Part shown: in pieces, positions 24,931-34,200 of the stretch
Layout of the letters: each line of letters begins with the position of its first letter
Position numbering within the stretch: the stretch's first letter is position 1
Made by a program: the position numbers and the translations under genes
Notes under the pieces: model-generated
Told to the model about the DNA's origin: nothing
Database searches by the model: none
Seen by the model: only the letters and a program-made list of their open reading frames with translations
NCBI GenBank assembly: GCA_002746795.1
Contig: PDQY01000037.1
Coordinates: 1-43,133 of the forward strand
Direction: 5' to 3'
Length of the DNA: 43,133 bases
Source: Chloroflexota bacterium
GTDB lineage: Bacteria; Chloroflexota; Anaerolineae; Promineifilales; Promineifilaceae

Positions 24931-25698
24931 ATGGCCGCAGAACGACTACAAAAACTCATGTCCCAAGCAGGCATCGCCTCCCGCCGCGAATCCGAAAAGA
25001 TCATCCGCGCCGGCCAAGTCACCGTCAACGGCAAAATCGCCAAAATCGGTGATAAAGCCGATCCAGAAACAGACAACATAGAAATAAACGGCCGTTCCCT
25101 TCCCCATCCCGCCGCATCCCCACACATCTACATCGCCCTCAACAAACCCAAAGGCGTCATCTCCTCCACCGAAGACGAACTCAACCAAGGGCGCAAAACC
25201 GTGCGCGACCTCATCAACATCCCCGGTCATCTCTATCCAGTCGGTCGGCTAGATAAACAATCCGAAGGGTTAATGCTCATGACCAACGACGGCAAACTAG
25301 CACACCAGCTCACCCATCCCCGCTACCAGCATGAAAAAACCTACCACATTGAAATCGAAGGCCAAATCCCCCCAGAATCCCTCGACCGCTGGCGCACAGG
25401 AGTCATGCTCGATGGCAAACTCACAGCACCCGCCAAAATCACCCTCTTAAAAACACATCCCGCCTACACAAAACTACAAATCATCATGCGCGAAGGACGC
25501 AAACGCCAAATCCGACGAATTGCCGCCGATTTAGGCCATCCCGTGCGCAAACTCGTGCGCATTCGCATCGCTTCGCTACAATTAGGCGACCTAAAACCTG
25601 GAAAATGGCGTCATCTCACCACCAACGAAATTACCGCCCTACAAAAAGGCAGAAAGCAAAAAGCAACAGGCAGAAAAAAACACAAACAGACAAACTAA
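24931..25698 (+). CDS. rluB: rRNA pseudouridine synthase of the RsuA/RluB/RluE/RluF group
   Basis: A 255-aa enzyme. Residues 1-60 form an S4 RNA-binding domain (RLQKLMSQAGIASRRESEKII). The catalytic domain has GRLDKQSEGLMLMTNDG with the active Asp, and the late KRQIRRIAADLGHPVRKLVRIRI motif. The group modifies 16S or 23S rRNA; RluB is the most common member linked to scpB and cmk, but the exact site is inferred. The last 17 residues (KGRKQKATGRKKHKQTN) are encoded by a heptad repeat and are probably not part of the fold. There is no clear ribosome site. Confidence 0.92.
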   Translation: MAAERLQKLMSQAGIASRRESEKIIRAGQVTVNGKIAKIGDKADPETDNIEINGRSLPHPAASPHIYIALNKPKGVISSTEDELNQGRKTVRDLINIPGHLYPVGRLDKQSEGLMLMTNDGKLAHQLTHPRYQHEKTYHIEIEGQIPPESLDRWRTGVMLDGKLTAPAKITLLKTHPAYTKLQIIMREGRKRQIRRIAADLGHPVRKLVRIRIASLQLGDLKPGKWRHLTTNEITALQKGRKQKATGRKKHKQTN

Positions 25699-25702
25699 CA
25701 AA
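25647..25702. repeat. Heptad repeat block over the 3' end of rluB
   Basis: Seven-base units beginning AGGCAGA (25647) and AAGCAAA (25654) run through the rluB stop into the spacer. The first 31 bases match the reverse strand at 38936-38966 in about 26 positions, so both belong to one repeat family. Confidence 0.65.
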
Positions 25703-25769
25703 CTGGCAAACCCACATATCAACAATTCAACCACCAGATTACACCACAATGTCACTAAAGGACCAACAA

Positions 25770-26453
25770 ATGACAACCATCGCCATAGACGGCCCGGCAG
25801 CCTCAGGCAAATCAACTGTAGGCCGCCTCTTAGCAGAAAAACTCAACTACGTCATGCTCGACACCGGCTTCATGTATCGCGCCGTCACCCTGGCCGCTTT
25901 GCACGCCGGGCTAAACTTGAAAGACGAAACGGCCGTTACCCAACTCGCCTCCACCCTCCACCTCGACGTGCAATCCGCAACCGGGCACCAAGACAGCCGA
26001 CATTACACCGCCCTCCTCAACGGCCAAGACATCACCTGGGATTTACGCACCCCAGACGTTGAAGCCAACGTTAGCCTAATCTCCAGTTACCCAGGCGTCC
26101 GTCAAGAACTCGTCAAACGCCAACGCAAATTCGGCCAACAAGGCAACATCATCATGATAGGGCGAGACATTGGCACCGTCGTCATGCCAGACGCCCCCCT
26201 CAAACTTTACATAACAGCATCCGCCGAAGAACGCGCCCGCCGCCGCTGGCTCGACCGCCAAGCCCAAGGCCACCCCGACACCTTCGCCCACATACTCGCC
26301 GACATCAAACGCCGCGACAACATCGACAGCAGCCGTCAGCACTCCCCCCTCAAACCCGCCGCCGACGCCATCATCATCGACACCACCGGCCTTGCAGTTG
26401 AAGAAGTCGTAAATAACATTATTGAACAGTTATCCGTCAATCGCTGTCAGTAA
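25770..26453 (+). CDS. cmk: Cytidylate kinase
   Basis: A 227-aa kinase that phosphorylates CMP and dCMP with ATP. The P-loop GPAASGKST follows IAID at the N-terminus; LDTGFMYRAVTLAAL is the NMP-binding segment; IGRDIGTVVMPDAPLKLYITAS and ERARRR match the core and LID. ATG 25770 is chosen because AAAGGA lies seven bases before it and the resulting length fits the family; an open frame upstream to 25605 overlaps rluB and encodes repeat-derived sequence. It contains AACGGCCGTT at 25928. Confidence 0.95.
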   Translation: MTTIAIDGPAASGKSTVGRLLAEKLNYVMLDTGFMYRAVTLAALHAGLNLKDETAVTQLASTLHLDVQSATGHQDSRHYTALLNGQDITWDLRTPDVEANVSLISSYPGVRQELVKRQRKFGQQGNIIMIGRDIGTVVMPDAPLKLYITASAEERARRRWLDRQAQGHPDTFAHILADIKRRDNIDSSRQHSPLKPAADAIIIDTTGLAVEEVVNNIIEQLSVNRCQ

Positions 26454-26551
26454 ACAGTTTACTCAAATTATCACAATCCCCATATTCCAAGAACTCAACC
26501 CCACCACCTCCCACAGTGGCCAAATTCCGGCACACCCTCCACATCAAAGAC

Positions 26552-27208
26552 TTAATTCAAATTCAAAGGGATAGGTTCCCCCAAAACAGGAGACGGCTCT
26601 TGCAGAATAACATCACGCAGAGCCACCAGCGTTGCCGCTGTCTCACGCAGTTCATACCATCTCGCACTCCGATAAGAGCGTGAATCCGCAGCAACCCCGA
26701 TACTTTCCAAACCCAACATCCGGCAAGTAAACAACGCTCTCGGTAAATGAAATTCCTGAGTCACCAAGATCACCTCTTCAGCCTGGAAGATATGCTGGGC
26801 ACGATAGCAAGTATCATAAGTGCGTCGCCCGCCAAAATCTGGCTGGATGTCTGCTTCGGGCACGCCCTGATCCACAGCATAAGCCATCATCGCGCTGGGC
26901 TCATCATATGCCAACGTCTGGTTGCCACCGCTCATGATAATTTTATCAACAAGGCCAGCTTCATACAGGGCAACGGCCGTTTCCACACGATCCTGCAGCA
27001 CCGTACTCAGCCGATCCCCATACACAGCTGCGCCAAAAACCACAGCCACACGCTGCGGCGGCACTGTTTCCACCGTGTAAATTTGACGGCTATAGAACCG
27101 TTTAACGGCCGTTCGCCATAGCCAAGGCACACTCATCACCCCGATAGCCATAAGCACAAACAGGAAACACCCTTTGCGATATCTCCTTGATGTTACCGGC
27201 TGCACCAT
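26552..27208 (-). CDS. SanA/YdcF-like DUF218 membrane protein
   Basis: A 218-aa protein with one N-terminal transmembrane helix (about 12-30) and a DUF218 domain outside. Motifs seen are [46 protein letters not shown] and [14 protein letters not shown], close to SanA, which affects envelope barrier function in enterobacteria. The biochemical role of the family is not established. A GAGGAAG ribosome site lies before the start. It has two exact AACGGCCGTT copies (26972, 27104). Confidence 0.9.
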   Translation of the reverse strand: MVQPVTSRRYRKGCFLFVLMAIGVMSVPWLWRTAVKRFYSRQIYTVETVPPQRVAVVFGAAVYGDRLSTVLQDRVETAVALYEAGLVDKIIMSGGNQTLAYDEPSAMMAYAVDQGVPEADIQPDFGGRRTYDTCYRAQHIFQAEEVILVTQEFHLPRALFTCRMLGLESIGVAADSRSYRSARWYELRETAATLVALRDVILQEPSPVLGEPIPLNLN

Positions 27209-27473
27209 ACGTCACTCTTCCTCTATGGGCGCATCCATAAACAAGCTGCAGAATTGATGGAAGCGCTTCAAGCGACCTTTATCCCTGAAAAACAAGGACC
27301 AATTTTTAGACAGTCACTATGTTCGACATGCCCCCCATCATACACAGGATACCTCAAACAAACAGAATATCTCACCTGCGCTTAATACACATATTCTCTT
27401 TTGCCATCGCCTTCCAGTCCTTACACCCAGGCAAATAGTTCAGACCTTTTTGCCCGTCAATTTCTCACATCCA
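27209..27473. other. Intergenic region without a recognised gene
   Basis: This is the larger part of the 327 bases between two divergent genes. No coding frame, RNA gene, repeat or convincing terminator was seen. It presumably holds the upstream control region of the sanA-like gene and of the globin-MoaD gene. Confidence 0.5.
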
Positions 27474-27502
27474 TTGCAGAGACAAAATGAATTGAGTATA
27501 CT
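27474..27502 (+). promoter_or_regulatory. Candidate sigma-70 promoter of the globin-MoaD gene
   Basis: TTGCAG (27474-27479) and TATACT (27497-27502) are separated by exactly 17 bases. Transcription would begin near 27509, about 27 bases before ATG 27536. This supports that start over the in-frame GTG at 27503, which abuts the -10 hexamer. Confidence 0.6.
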
Positions 27503-27535
27503 GTGCATAATACCCCGACAAACGGCACAAATCTT

Positions 27536-28429
27536 ATGCATACTTCTACAAATTCCTACACATTAGAATTACACAATCTGGCTCCCGAGCCAGCCGAGGA
27601 ATGGGCACGTTTACTCAACTTTGTTGGTCTCACCGAACAGGACAAACGAACCATGTCTGCCACCGTAGAAACACTCATGGATCGCGCCTCAGAGCTGGTG
27701 ATCGACACCTACAACTACCTACTTTCCGTTCCAGAGACAGCAGCAATCCTTGGCTGGGAAATGGGCGCTGACGAAGCCCATTTAGCCGAACGCCGCCGCT
27801 TCTTCACTGTTTGGCTGGCACGTACCTTGGGCATGGATACCAGCGATGAGTTCGCCTACTACCTCTTCCGTGCCGGCAAATTCCATGCCGGCCACGGTGC
27901 CCGAAAAATCCACACGCCATCAGCCTACGTCACAACCTCCATGGGTCTGGTAGGCGCAACATTTGCTCGCTACATGCAAGAAGCAAACCTCCCAGGCCAT
28001 ATCATGGCTCCAGCCCTTGCCGGTTGGAACAAATATCTTTCAACACAACTCCACCTGATGCAGCTCGGCTATGACATTGCCCGAGAGAACGATACCGGTT
28101 CCATGACCATTCCCATCAGACTATTTGGGCGTTTGCGCCCTTTAGTTGGTAAACATGAATTTGAAATAAAAGTGCATCAAAACAGTCATGTGGCTGATGT
28201 TTTACGCAAATTCTTTAACTACTACCCACAAACACGAGTCGAAGCCCTGGAAAAAGTTTGGCATTCACATGAAAAAAAAGATTCAGATTGGGTAGAAGTA
28301 TTTCCAGCCTACGTCCCGCGCAATGGGTGGCGCGTACTGCTCAACGGCCTCGACCTTCATTACAATGGTGGTTTGACAGCACCAATCCACAAAAAAGACA
28401 AAATTGATATTTTCCCTCCTGGGCGATAG
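27536..28429 (+). CDS. Protoglobin-MoaD (ThiS/ubiquitin-like) fusion protein
   Basis: A 297-aa two-domain protein. Residues 15-185 resemble protoglobin and globin-coupled-sensor heme domains: LLNFVGLTEQDKRTM at the start and FRAGKFHAGHGARKI with His117 in the proximal-heme position. Residues 195-297 are a MoaD/ThiS-like beta-grasp domain (MTIPIRLFGRLRPLVGKHEFEI ... LLNGLDLHYNGG ... DKIDIFPPGR). MoaD normally ends in Gly-Gly, which becomes a thiocarboxylate; this one ends Gly-Arg, so it cannot be a normal sulfur carrier unless trimmed. The gene precedes the tungsten oxidoreductase by 184 bases. An oxygen- or NO-responsive regulator of tungstopterin supply is a reasonable guess. Confidence 0.8.
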   Translation: MHTSTNSYTLELHNLAPEPAEEWARLLNFVGLTEQDKRTMSATVETLMDRASELVIDTYNYLLSVPETAAILGWEMGADEAHLAERRRFFTVWLARTLGMDTSDEFAYYLFRAGKFHAGHGARKIHTPSAYVTTSMGLVGATFARYMQEANLPGHIMAPALAGWNKYLSTQLHLMQLGYDIARENDTGSMTIPIRLFGRLRPLVGKHEFEIKVHQNSHVADVLRKFFNYYPQTRVEALEKVWHSHEKKDSDWVEVFPAYVPRNGWRVLLNGLDLHYNGGLTAPIHKKDKIDIFPPGR

Positions 28430-28613
28430 TGTCAACCTGCATTTGGCAATTCTCGCCTAAGGATTTTGAAACAGATAACACCAAGTTAACTATCCGCTTC
28501 AACAATGGGAGGTGACCAGCCCAACAAAAAAAATCATCCAGTTTTTCTAAAAATTTCAAATTTTGTTAATCAAATCCCAACAATAATCTTTAAATCTGCA
28601 TGGAGGAACAAAA

Positions 28614-30440
28614 ATGGAACTAGGTGGATATGCAAATCATACAGCTCATGTTAACCTGAGCACTGGTAAAGTGGAATATAAAGGAATTCCCGAGGAGTGG
28701 GCACGCAAATACATTGGCGCACGCGGTTTAGGCGTTCGTTATATGCTTGAAAATGGCCCCACCGTAGAACCCCTCTCCCCCGATAATCTCCTCTGTTTTT
28801 TGAACGGCCCCATGACAGGAACCTCCGCCAATATGAGCGGACGTATCGCAGTTGTCACCAAATCACCACTGACAAACACAGTGACAGACAGCCATATGGG
28901 TGGCTGGTCTGCCGCCCGGTTGCGCTGGGCAGGATTTGATGGCCTATTCTTCAAAGGTAAAGCCGCAAAGCCTGTTTATGCCTACATCACCAATGGCACA
29001 ATTGAGTTACGGGATGCTTCTGAGGTTTGGGGCAAAGGTGTTCACGACACGATCAAACATTTTCAAGAAAAATACGGTAAGAGAGATTTAAGTGTCATCG
29101 CCATTGGTCAGGCTGGCGAAAACAAGGTTCGTTTTGCTGGCTGGATTAACGAAGATGATCGGGCTGCTGGTCGAGGGGGCACAGGCGCTGTTGGTGGCAG
29201 CAAAAACTTGAAAGCCATCGTTATCAAAACCAAGAAAGCATTCCCCCGAGCCGCCAACAAAGAAGGCTGGAAAAAAGCCCAGAAACGAGCCTTGTCTGTC
29301 CTTATGGACGAAGCCAACATCACCAGCCCCAAAAAGGGCGGGCTTTCTGTTTATGGCACCAACGTTCTCATGAATATTACCAATACAATTGGGGCGCTGC
29401 CCGCCATGAACAGCCAAGAGACCTCCTTCAATGACAAAGCTGAAAAGATTAGTGGTGAGTTTGTCAATGACAATATCCTCGTCAACAATCCAACCTGTCA
29501 TGCTTGCCCAGTTGCTTGCAAGAAAGAAGTTGAAATCAAAGAAGGCCCCTACAAAGGGCTGCGCATGGAAAGCATTGAATACGAACCAGCCTGGTCATTG
29601 GGCGCCAATTGCGGCAATGACGACATCAACAGCGTGGCCAAGTTAATTGACCAGTGCAACGATTTTGGCATGGATCCGATTGAGTTGGGCAATGTTTTCT
29701 CCATGTACATGGAATGCTGTGAAAAAGGGTATACGAATGGGCACAGCCCGTTAGATTGGGGGGACTATGAAGGCATGGTTGCCCTGACAGAGAAACTAGC
29801 CCATCGTGAAGGTGTAGGCGATATTTTAGCTGAAGGGGCGCACCTGGCTGCCACATCATTTAACCATCCTGAGTTGAGTATGGATGTCAAAGGTCAGACA
29901 ATTCCCGCCTATGATCCTCGGGGGATGAAGGGGATGGGGCTTGGTTATGCCACAAGTAACCGTGGGGCTTGCCATCTCCGTGCTTATGTGGCTGCGGCTG
30001 AATTGAATGTGATGCCATTTGGTTCGCTCAAGGCTGACCCGTTAGCCTGGGAAGGCAAGGGAGGTCTGGTGAAGGTGTTCCAAGACATTCACGCTTTCTC
30101 TGATAGTATGGATTTGTGCAAGTTTAGCGCTTTTGCTATGGGCACAGATGAGTATGCAGCACAATATCAAGCAATGACAGGCGTTGAGTTCACCACGGAT
30201 GATGTGCTGGTCACAGGCGAACGCATTTACAACCTGGAACGATATTACAATAATCTGGCTGGGCATGCTGAAGGTAGTGACTATTTGCCAAAGCGTTTCA
30301 CGGAAGAAGCCTCCACAAAGCCTGGCTCGGAAGGGCATGTATGTGAGCTGGACAAAATGCTGGCTGAGTATTATGAAGCTCGCGGCTGGGAGAATGGTGT
30401 TGTGCCAGAAGCGAAGCTGAAGGAACTGGCGATTCTGTAA
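28614..30440 (+). CDS. Tungsten-containing aldehyde:ferredoxin oxidoreductase
   Basis: A 608-aa AOR-family enzyme that oxidises aldehydes to acids and passes electrons to ferredoxin, using a tungsten bis-pterin cofactor and a [4Fe-4S] cluster. Cluster ligands are visible as Cys295-x2-Cys298-x3-Cys302 (TCHACPVAC) and the distant Cys502 (DLCKFSAF). Typical openings are GARGLGVRYML, GPMTGT and DSHMGGW. Length is normal for the family. A strong GGAGG site is at 28602-28606. No separate ferredoxin subunit gene is adjacent. It lacks the iterated palindrome entirely; the two copies just after its stop form its terminator. Confidence 0.95.
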   Translation: MELGGYANHTAHVNLSTGKVEYKGIPEEWARKYIGARGLGVRYMLENGPTVEPLSPDNLLCFLNGPMTGTSANMSGRIAVVTKSPLTNTVTDSHMGGWSAARLRWAGFDGLFFKGKAAKPVYAYITNGTIELRDASEVWGKGVHDTIKHFQEKYGKRDLSVIAIGQAGENKVRFAGWINEDDRAAGRGGTGAVGGSKNLKAIVIKTKKAFPRAANKEGWKKAQKRALSVLMDEANITSPKKGGLSVYGTNVLMNITNTIGALPAMNSQETSFNDKAEKISGEFVNDNILVNNPTCHACPVACKKEVEIKEGPYKGLRMESIEYEPAWSLGANCGNDDINSVAKLIDQCNDFGMDPIELGNVFSMYMECCEKGYTNGHSPLDWGDYEGMVALTEKLAHREGVGDILAEGAHLAATSFNHPELSMDVKGQTIPAYDPRGMKGMGLGYATSNRGACHLRAYVAAAELNVMPFGSLKADPLAWEGKGGLVKVFQDIHAFSDSMDLCKFSAFAMGTDEYAAQYQAMTGVEFTTDDVLVTGERIYNLERYYNNLAGHAEGSDYLPKRFTEEASTKPGSEGHVCELDKMLAEYYEARGWENGVVPEAKLKELAIL

Positions 30441-30469
30441 AGTTCAAGTAGAAATCTATTTGTTTGAGG

Positions 30470-30504
30470 AACGGCCGTTTTCATGTAACGGCCGTTCTTT
30501 TTTT
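30470..30504 (+). terminator. Rho-independent terminator built from two AACGGCCGTT palindromes
   Basis: The palindrome at 30471-30480 and its second copy at 30487-30496 pair as an 11-base stem (with G30470 and C30497) around a six-base loop, and seven T follow at 30498-30504. It lies 30 bases after the oxidoreductase stop. On the other strand there is no T-run, so it should work mainly for the + strand gene. Confidence 0.85.
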
Positions 30505-30760
30505 ATGCACCAGCCCGTATCGTCTTCTTGTGGAATTGAGTTCGCAATTGGCTAATCGCTTCCGACCGACCCGAAAATGCCACCTTCACCTGCCCCACCC
30601 GCAGAGACCCCACCTCCTTTGGCCGCAGTTGAATCAATTTTGCCGTCCACCCCTCACCCACAACAGTATGCTCATCATCCGCCGTTCCCCCAAGATCTTT
30701 TAAATATTCCCGCAACAGCCAAAGGGGAATCGCATGAACCTCTTCACTCTGATAACACAT
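30503..30760 (-). CDS. DUF1952-like small protein
   Basis: An 85-aa protein. The run HAIPLWLLREYLKDLGG, VVGEGWTAKL and GSLRVGQVKVAFSG resembles a small family known from Thermus and Chloroflexota (DUF1952), which I recall as often next to molybdenum/tungsten cofactor genes. Function is unknown. The start is three bases after the MoaD stop, so the two are one unit. Its stop codon falls in the T-run of the opposite-strand terminator. Confidence 0.7.
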   Translation of the reverse strand: MCYQSEEVHAIPLWLLREYLKDLGGTADDEHTVVGEGWTAKLIQLRPKEVGSLRVGQVKVAFSGRSEAISQLRTQFHKKTIRAGA

Positions 30761-30763
30761 CTG

Positions 30764-31042
30764 TTAACCTCCACCCACAGCTGGAAAGACATCGATTTTA
30801 TCATTTGCTTTGATTATAGTTGCCATCATCTCCTCCAAATATGGCGCATCCCGGCCGTTTATGAATAAATGAACATGAGAGAGAAGTTGTCCATTTTCAT
30901 CCAACAATTCCTTACGCAGAGGGGGAAAAGTTTCAACGATGACATCCAAGACATCTTGCACAGTGCAACCTTCCGCTAAAGGCAGTTCAACAGTTTTTTG
31001 GCCAACAAAAGGGCGCAGCGTCGCATAAAAGTTGATCTTCAT
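30764..31042 (-). CDS. moaD: MoaD-family molybdopterin synthase small subunit
   Basis: A 92-aa beta-grasp sulfur carrier. It opens MKINFYATLRPFVG, has VQDVLDVIVETFPPLRKELL and LFINGRDAPYLE, and ends DKIDVFPAVGGG. The C-terminal Gly-Gly is intact, so it can be adenylated and thiocarboxylated to supply the dithiolene sulfurs of the pterin. AAGGA precedes the start. It is convergent with the tungsten oxidoreductase, which would use the cofactor. MoaE and MoeB are not in the window. Confidence 0.9.
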   Translation of the reverse strand: MKINFYATLRPFVGQKTVELPLAEGCTVQDVLDVIVETFPPLRKELLDENGQLLSHVHLFINGRDAPYLEEMMATIIKANDKIDVFPAVGGG

Positions 31043-31283
31043 AAGTCATTCCTTGGGTGGAGATAAAATCTATTATAGAACGCATTCCCAGAAAATGAAA
31101 AGTGACCGTCTAAAAATAAATCCCCTTTTTTCATGGGTAACAGTCACTTGCAGTGCAGCCACCAACTCCATAACTTATTTATCGGCGCACAAAAGGAAAA
31201 AGAACAAGATGACTCAAATATCATCAATAAACATCCCCATCCTTCTTACTCAATAAACCCATTGCGTGTTATGATCATGCCCA

Positions 31284-34200
31284 ATGATCAACACCAATCA
31301 ATTCACCCACCTCCACGTCCACTCCCACTTCTCACTATTGGGCGGCACTGCCTCACCTGAACTCCTGGCCCAACAAGCCGCTGCCGTTGGCCTGAAATCA
31401 TTAGCCCTCACAGACAACTTCGGCCTGTACGGCGCTGTCGCTTTCCACAAAGCATGCCACCATGCCAACATCAAGCCCATCATCGGCCTCGTTGTGCCCA
31501 TTGCCATTCCCGCCAACTCGCCCCCGGTAGACACCAGCTATCCTGGCAAAATCATACTGCTGGCGACCGGCACCGCTGGCTACAAATCCCTCAATAAAAT
31601 TTCCACCCTGCTGCTGGGCAGCCCCCATCAAGAACGACTACACCATGGTCTCACCTGGGCAGACCTCAAGCCCCACAGCGATGGCCTCATTTGCCTGGAT
31701 GGCGGGCGGCGCGGCTGGCTAGATCGCTTCGTGCGTGCCGGACATAACAAAGCAGCCGCCCATGTGGCTTCCCAGCTTGGCGGCATCTACGAAGATCATG
31801 CCTACATCGGCGTAGCATGGCACCAACCAGAAGACACGGCCGTTATCACAGAATTGATCCGCATTGGTGCCCGTTTTGGCTTGCCCCCCGCCGCTGCCCA
31901 GCCTATCTACTGCCTACACGAACAAGATCGCCCCCACCTACGCCTCCTCGCAGCCATCGACCGAAACTGTCATATCAACCACGTTCCGGCTCATGCCATT
32001 CCCGGATTTGACGATCCCAACCTGAGCGTCCATTGGCTGCCAACCGAAGAAGTGATCGCCCGCTTCGCCCAATTCCCCGAAGCCATAACCAACGTCAGCC
32101 GCATCGTTGAGCAATGCCAGCCCTGCCTGCCAGACGGCCGTCCTATTTGGCCCACCCTCCAGTTACCAGAAAATCAAACCACCGAGAAAACGCTAGACAA
32201 ATTAGCCCACGAAGGTTTAAAGAAAAAACAATTAACTGAGAGCAGTAAACCAGGAATTAAGCACGAAGGCACTGCCACTCCCCGCTTACCCGCCACCGCT
32301 CACCAATCACCAAACACAGCTTACACAACACGCCTCACCCGCGAACTCACCGCCATCAACCACCACGGCTTCGCTCCGCTCTTTCTCGTCGTGGCAGACA
32401 TAGTCAGCTTTGCCCGAAAGACAGGCGTGCCAGTAAGCACACGGGGCAGCGTCGCCAACTCGCTGGTGGCGTATGCGTTGGGCATCACCACGGTAGATCC
32501 AGTGGCAAACGGGCTGCTGTTTGAGCGCTTTCTCAATCCGGCGCGTACCAGTTTGCCCGACATCGATCTCGATTTTTGCAGCCGTCGCCGCGACGAAGTG
32601 CTGCGCTACGTCGTTGAAACATACGGCGAAGATCAAGTCGCTTTGGTCGCCACCGTTAATACCATGCAGCCCAAATCAGCCCTCCGTGAAACAGCAAAGG
32701 CAAATGGCCTGGACAGCCAGCAAATCAAACGGCTGTCAAAGCTCATACCGCACCATTGGCATCCAGACTTACACCAGCGTCAACAAGCCGGATTAGACGA
32801 ATTGCTGGCACAGATTGAGGATGAACATGAACGAGAGGTGTTTGCCACAGCTTATAAACTCGTAGGTCTACCGCACCATCTCAGTGTGCATCCCGGCGGC
32901 GTAGTTATCACCCCTGGAGCACTGACCGATACAGTGCCCGTGCAATGGACGACCAAAGGCTTTCGCACCACCCAGTTCGACTTCCGTGATGTAGAAGCCA
33001 TCGGCCTGCCCAAGCTGGATTTGCTGGGCATCCGTGCCCTCACTGTTTTGGCGGACACGGCCGTTTTCATCCGCACAACTCACGATCCCACCTTTCACCT
33101 AGAAACCATCCCCCTCGATGACACAGCCACCGCTCATGCTATCTCACGTGGTGATACCATTGGTGTTTTCCAATGCGAGTCCAGCGGTGCCCAACGCACG
33201 CTGCGCCAACTGCAAGCCCGTTCAGTGTGGGATCTGGCCATCGCCAACGCCTTCTTCAAACCAGGACCCGCTGCCGGAGGCATGGCGCAGGCCTTTGTCC
33301 GTCGCTATCGGGGAGAAGAAAAAGTTTCCTATTTGCATCCAGCGCTGGAACCAATTTTAAAGCCAACCCAGGGCGTGCTGCTCTTTCAAGAACAAGTGCT
33401 GCGGGTAGTCACGGAAATTGGCGGACTTAGTTGGGCGCAGGCGGAACGTATTCGCAAAGGCATGAGCAAGTTCCAACCCAAGGAGATGGCCGCATTGCGA
33501 CTAGCCTTCCTTCACGGCTGTCAACATCCTCCCCCAGACGGGCCAGCCTTCACCCAGGCTCAAGCCAACACGCTCTGGGAGCAAATCAGCGCCTTCGCCG
33601 GTTATGGCTTCAACCAGGGGCATGCCACCGCCTACGCCGACGTTAGCTACCGCTCCGCCTACCTCAAAACCCACTTTCCCGCCGAGTTTCTCTGCGCCCG
33701 CCTCGCTGATCACGGCGGCTTTCACCATCCCGCCATCTACCTGGCTGAAGCCCGCCGATTAGGCATTGCCACCATACCGCCGCATGTGAATTACAGTGGG
33801 CGCAAGTTTACCCTCGTCAGGGATTGGGGCATTATCCCCCACCCCCTCATCCCTAATCCTCAATTCCCAATGCTTTGCATGGGGCTCGGTCAAGTGCGTG
33901 ATGTGCGGCGCAAATCGGTGCAAGCCATTATGGATAAACGGCCGTTTTCCTCCCTCCCTGATTTGCTCAATAAAGTAGCACTGCGTGAAAAAGAAATCAA
34001 ACACCTGATTCAATGCGGCGCATTAGATGGCCTTGGGGAAAATCGGGCAGCGATGTTGGCACACGCGGCAGAGATTTTGCGAGCGGGCAGTGCCCGGCAG
34101 ATGAGCTTTGGTTTTGGGCAGGAAACGGCCGTTCCGCCAGAAACAGGGGAAGAACGCTTCGCGTGGGAACAACATCTGCTCGGTCTGCCCATGAGCATAC

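Noticed and set aside
25605..25769. 55-residue N-terminal extension of cytidylate kinase
   Set aside because: It overlaps rluB, is rich in repeat-derived Lys/Gln/Thr, and ATG 25770 has AAAGGA at good spacing and family length.
27503..27535. GTG at 27503 as start of the globin-MoaD gene
   Set aside because: It abuts the predicted -10 hexamer and would lie at or before the transcription start; ATG 27536 fits better.
28440..28613. Possible molybdenum/tungsten cofactor riboswitch before the oxidoreductase
   Set aside because: I looked for a conserved stem pattern in this leader and could not build a convincing one by eye; a covariance-model search would decide.
31043..31283. Small open frames upstream of the DnaE2 gene
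   Set aside because: They lack ribosome sites and family features and run into the polymerase gene in another frame.
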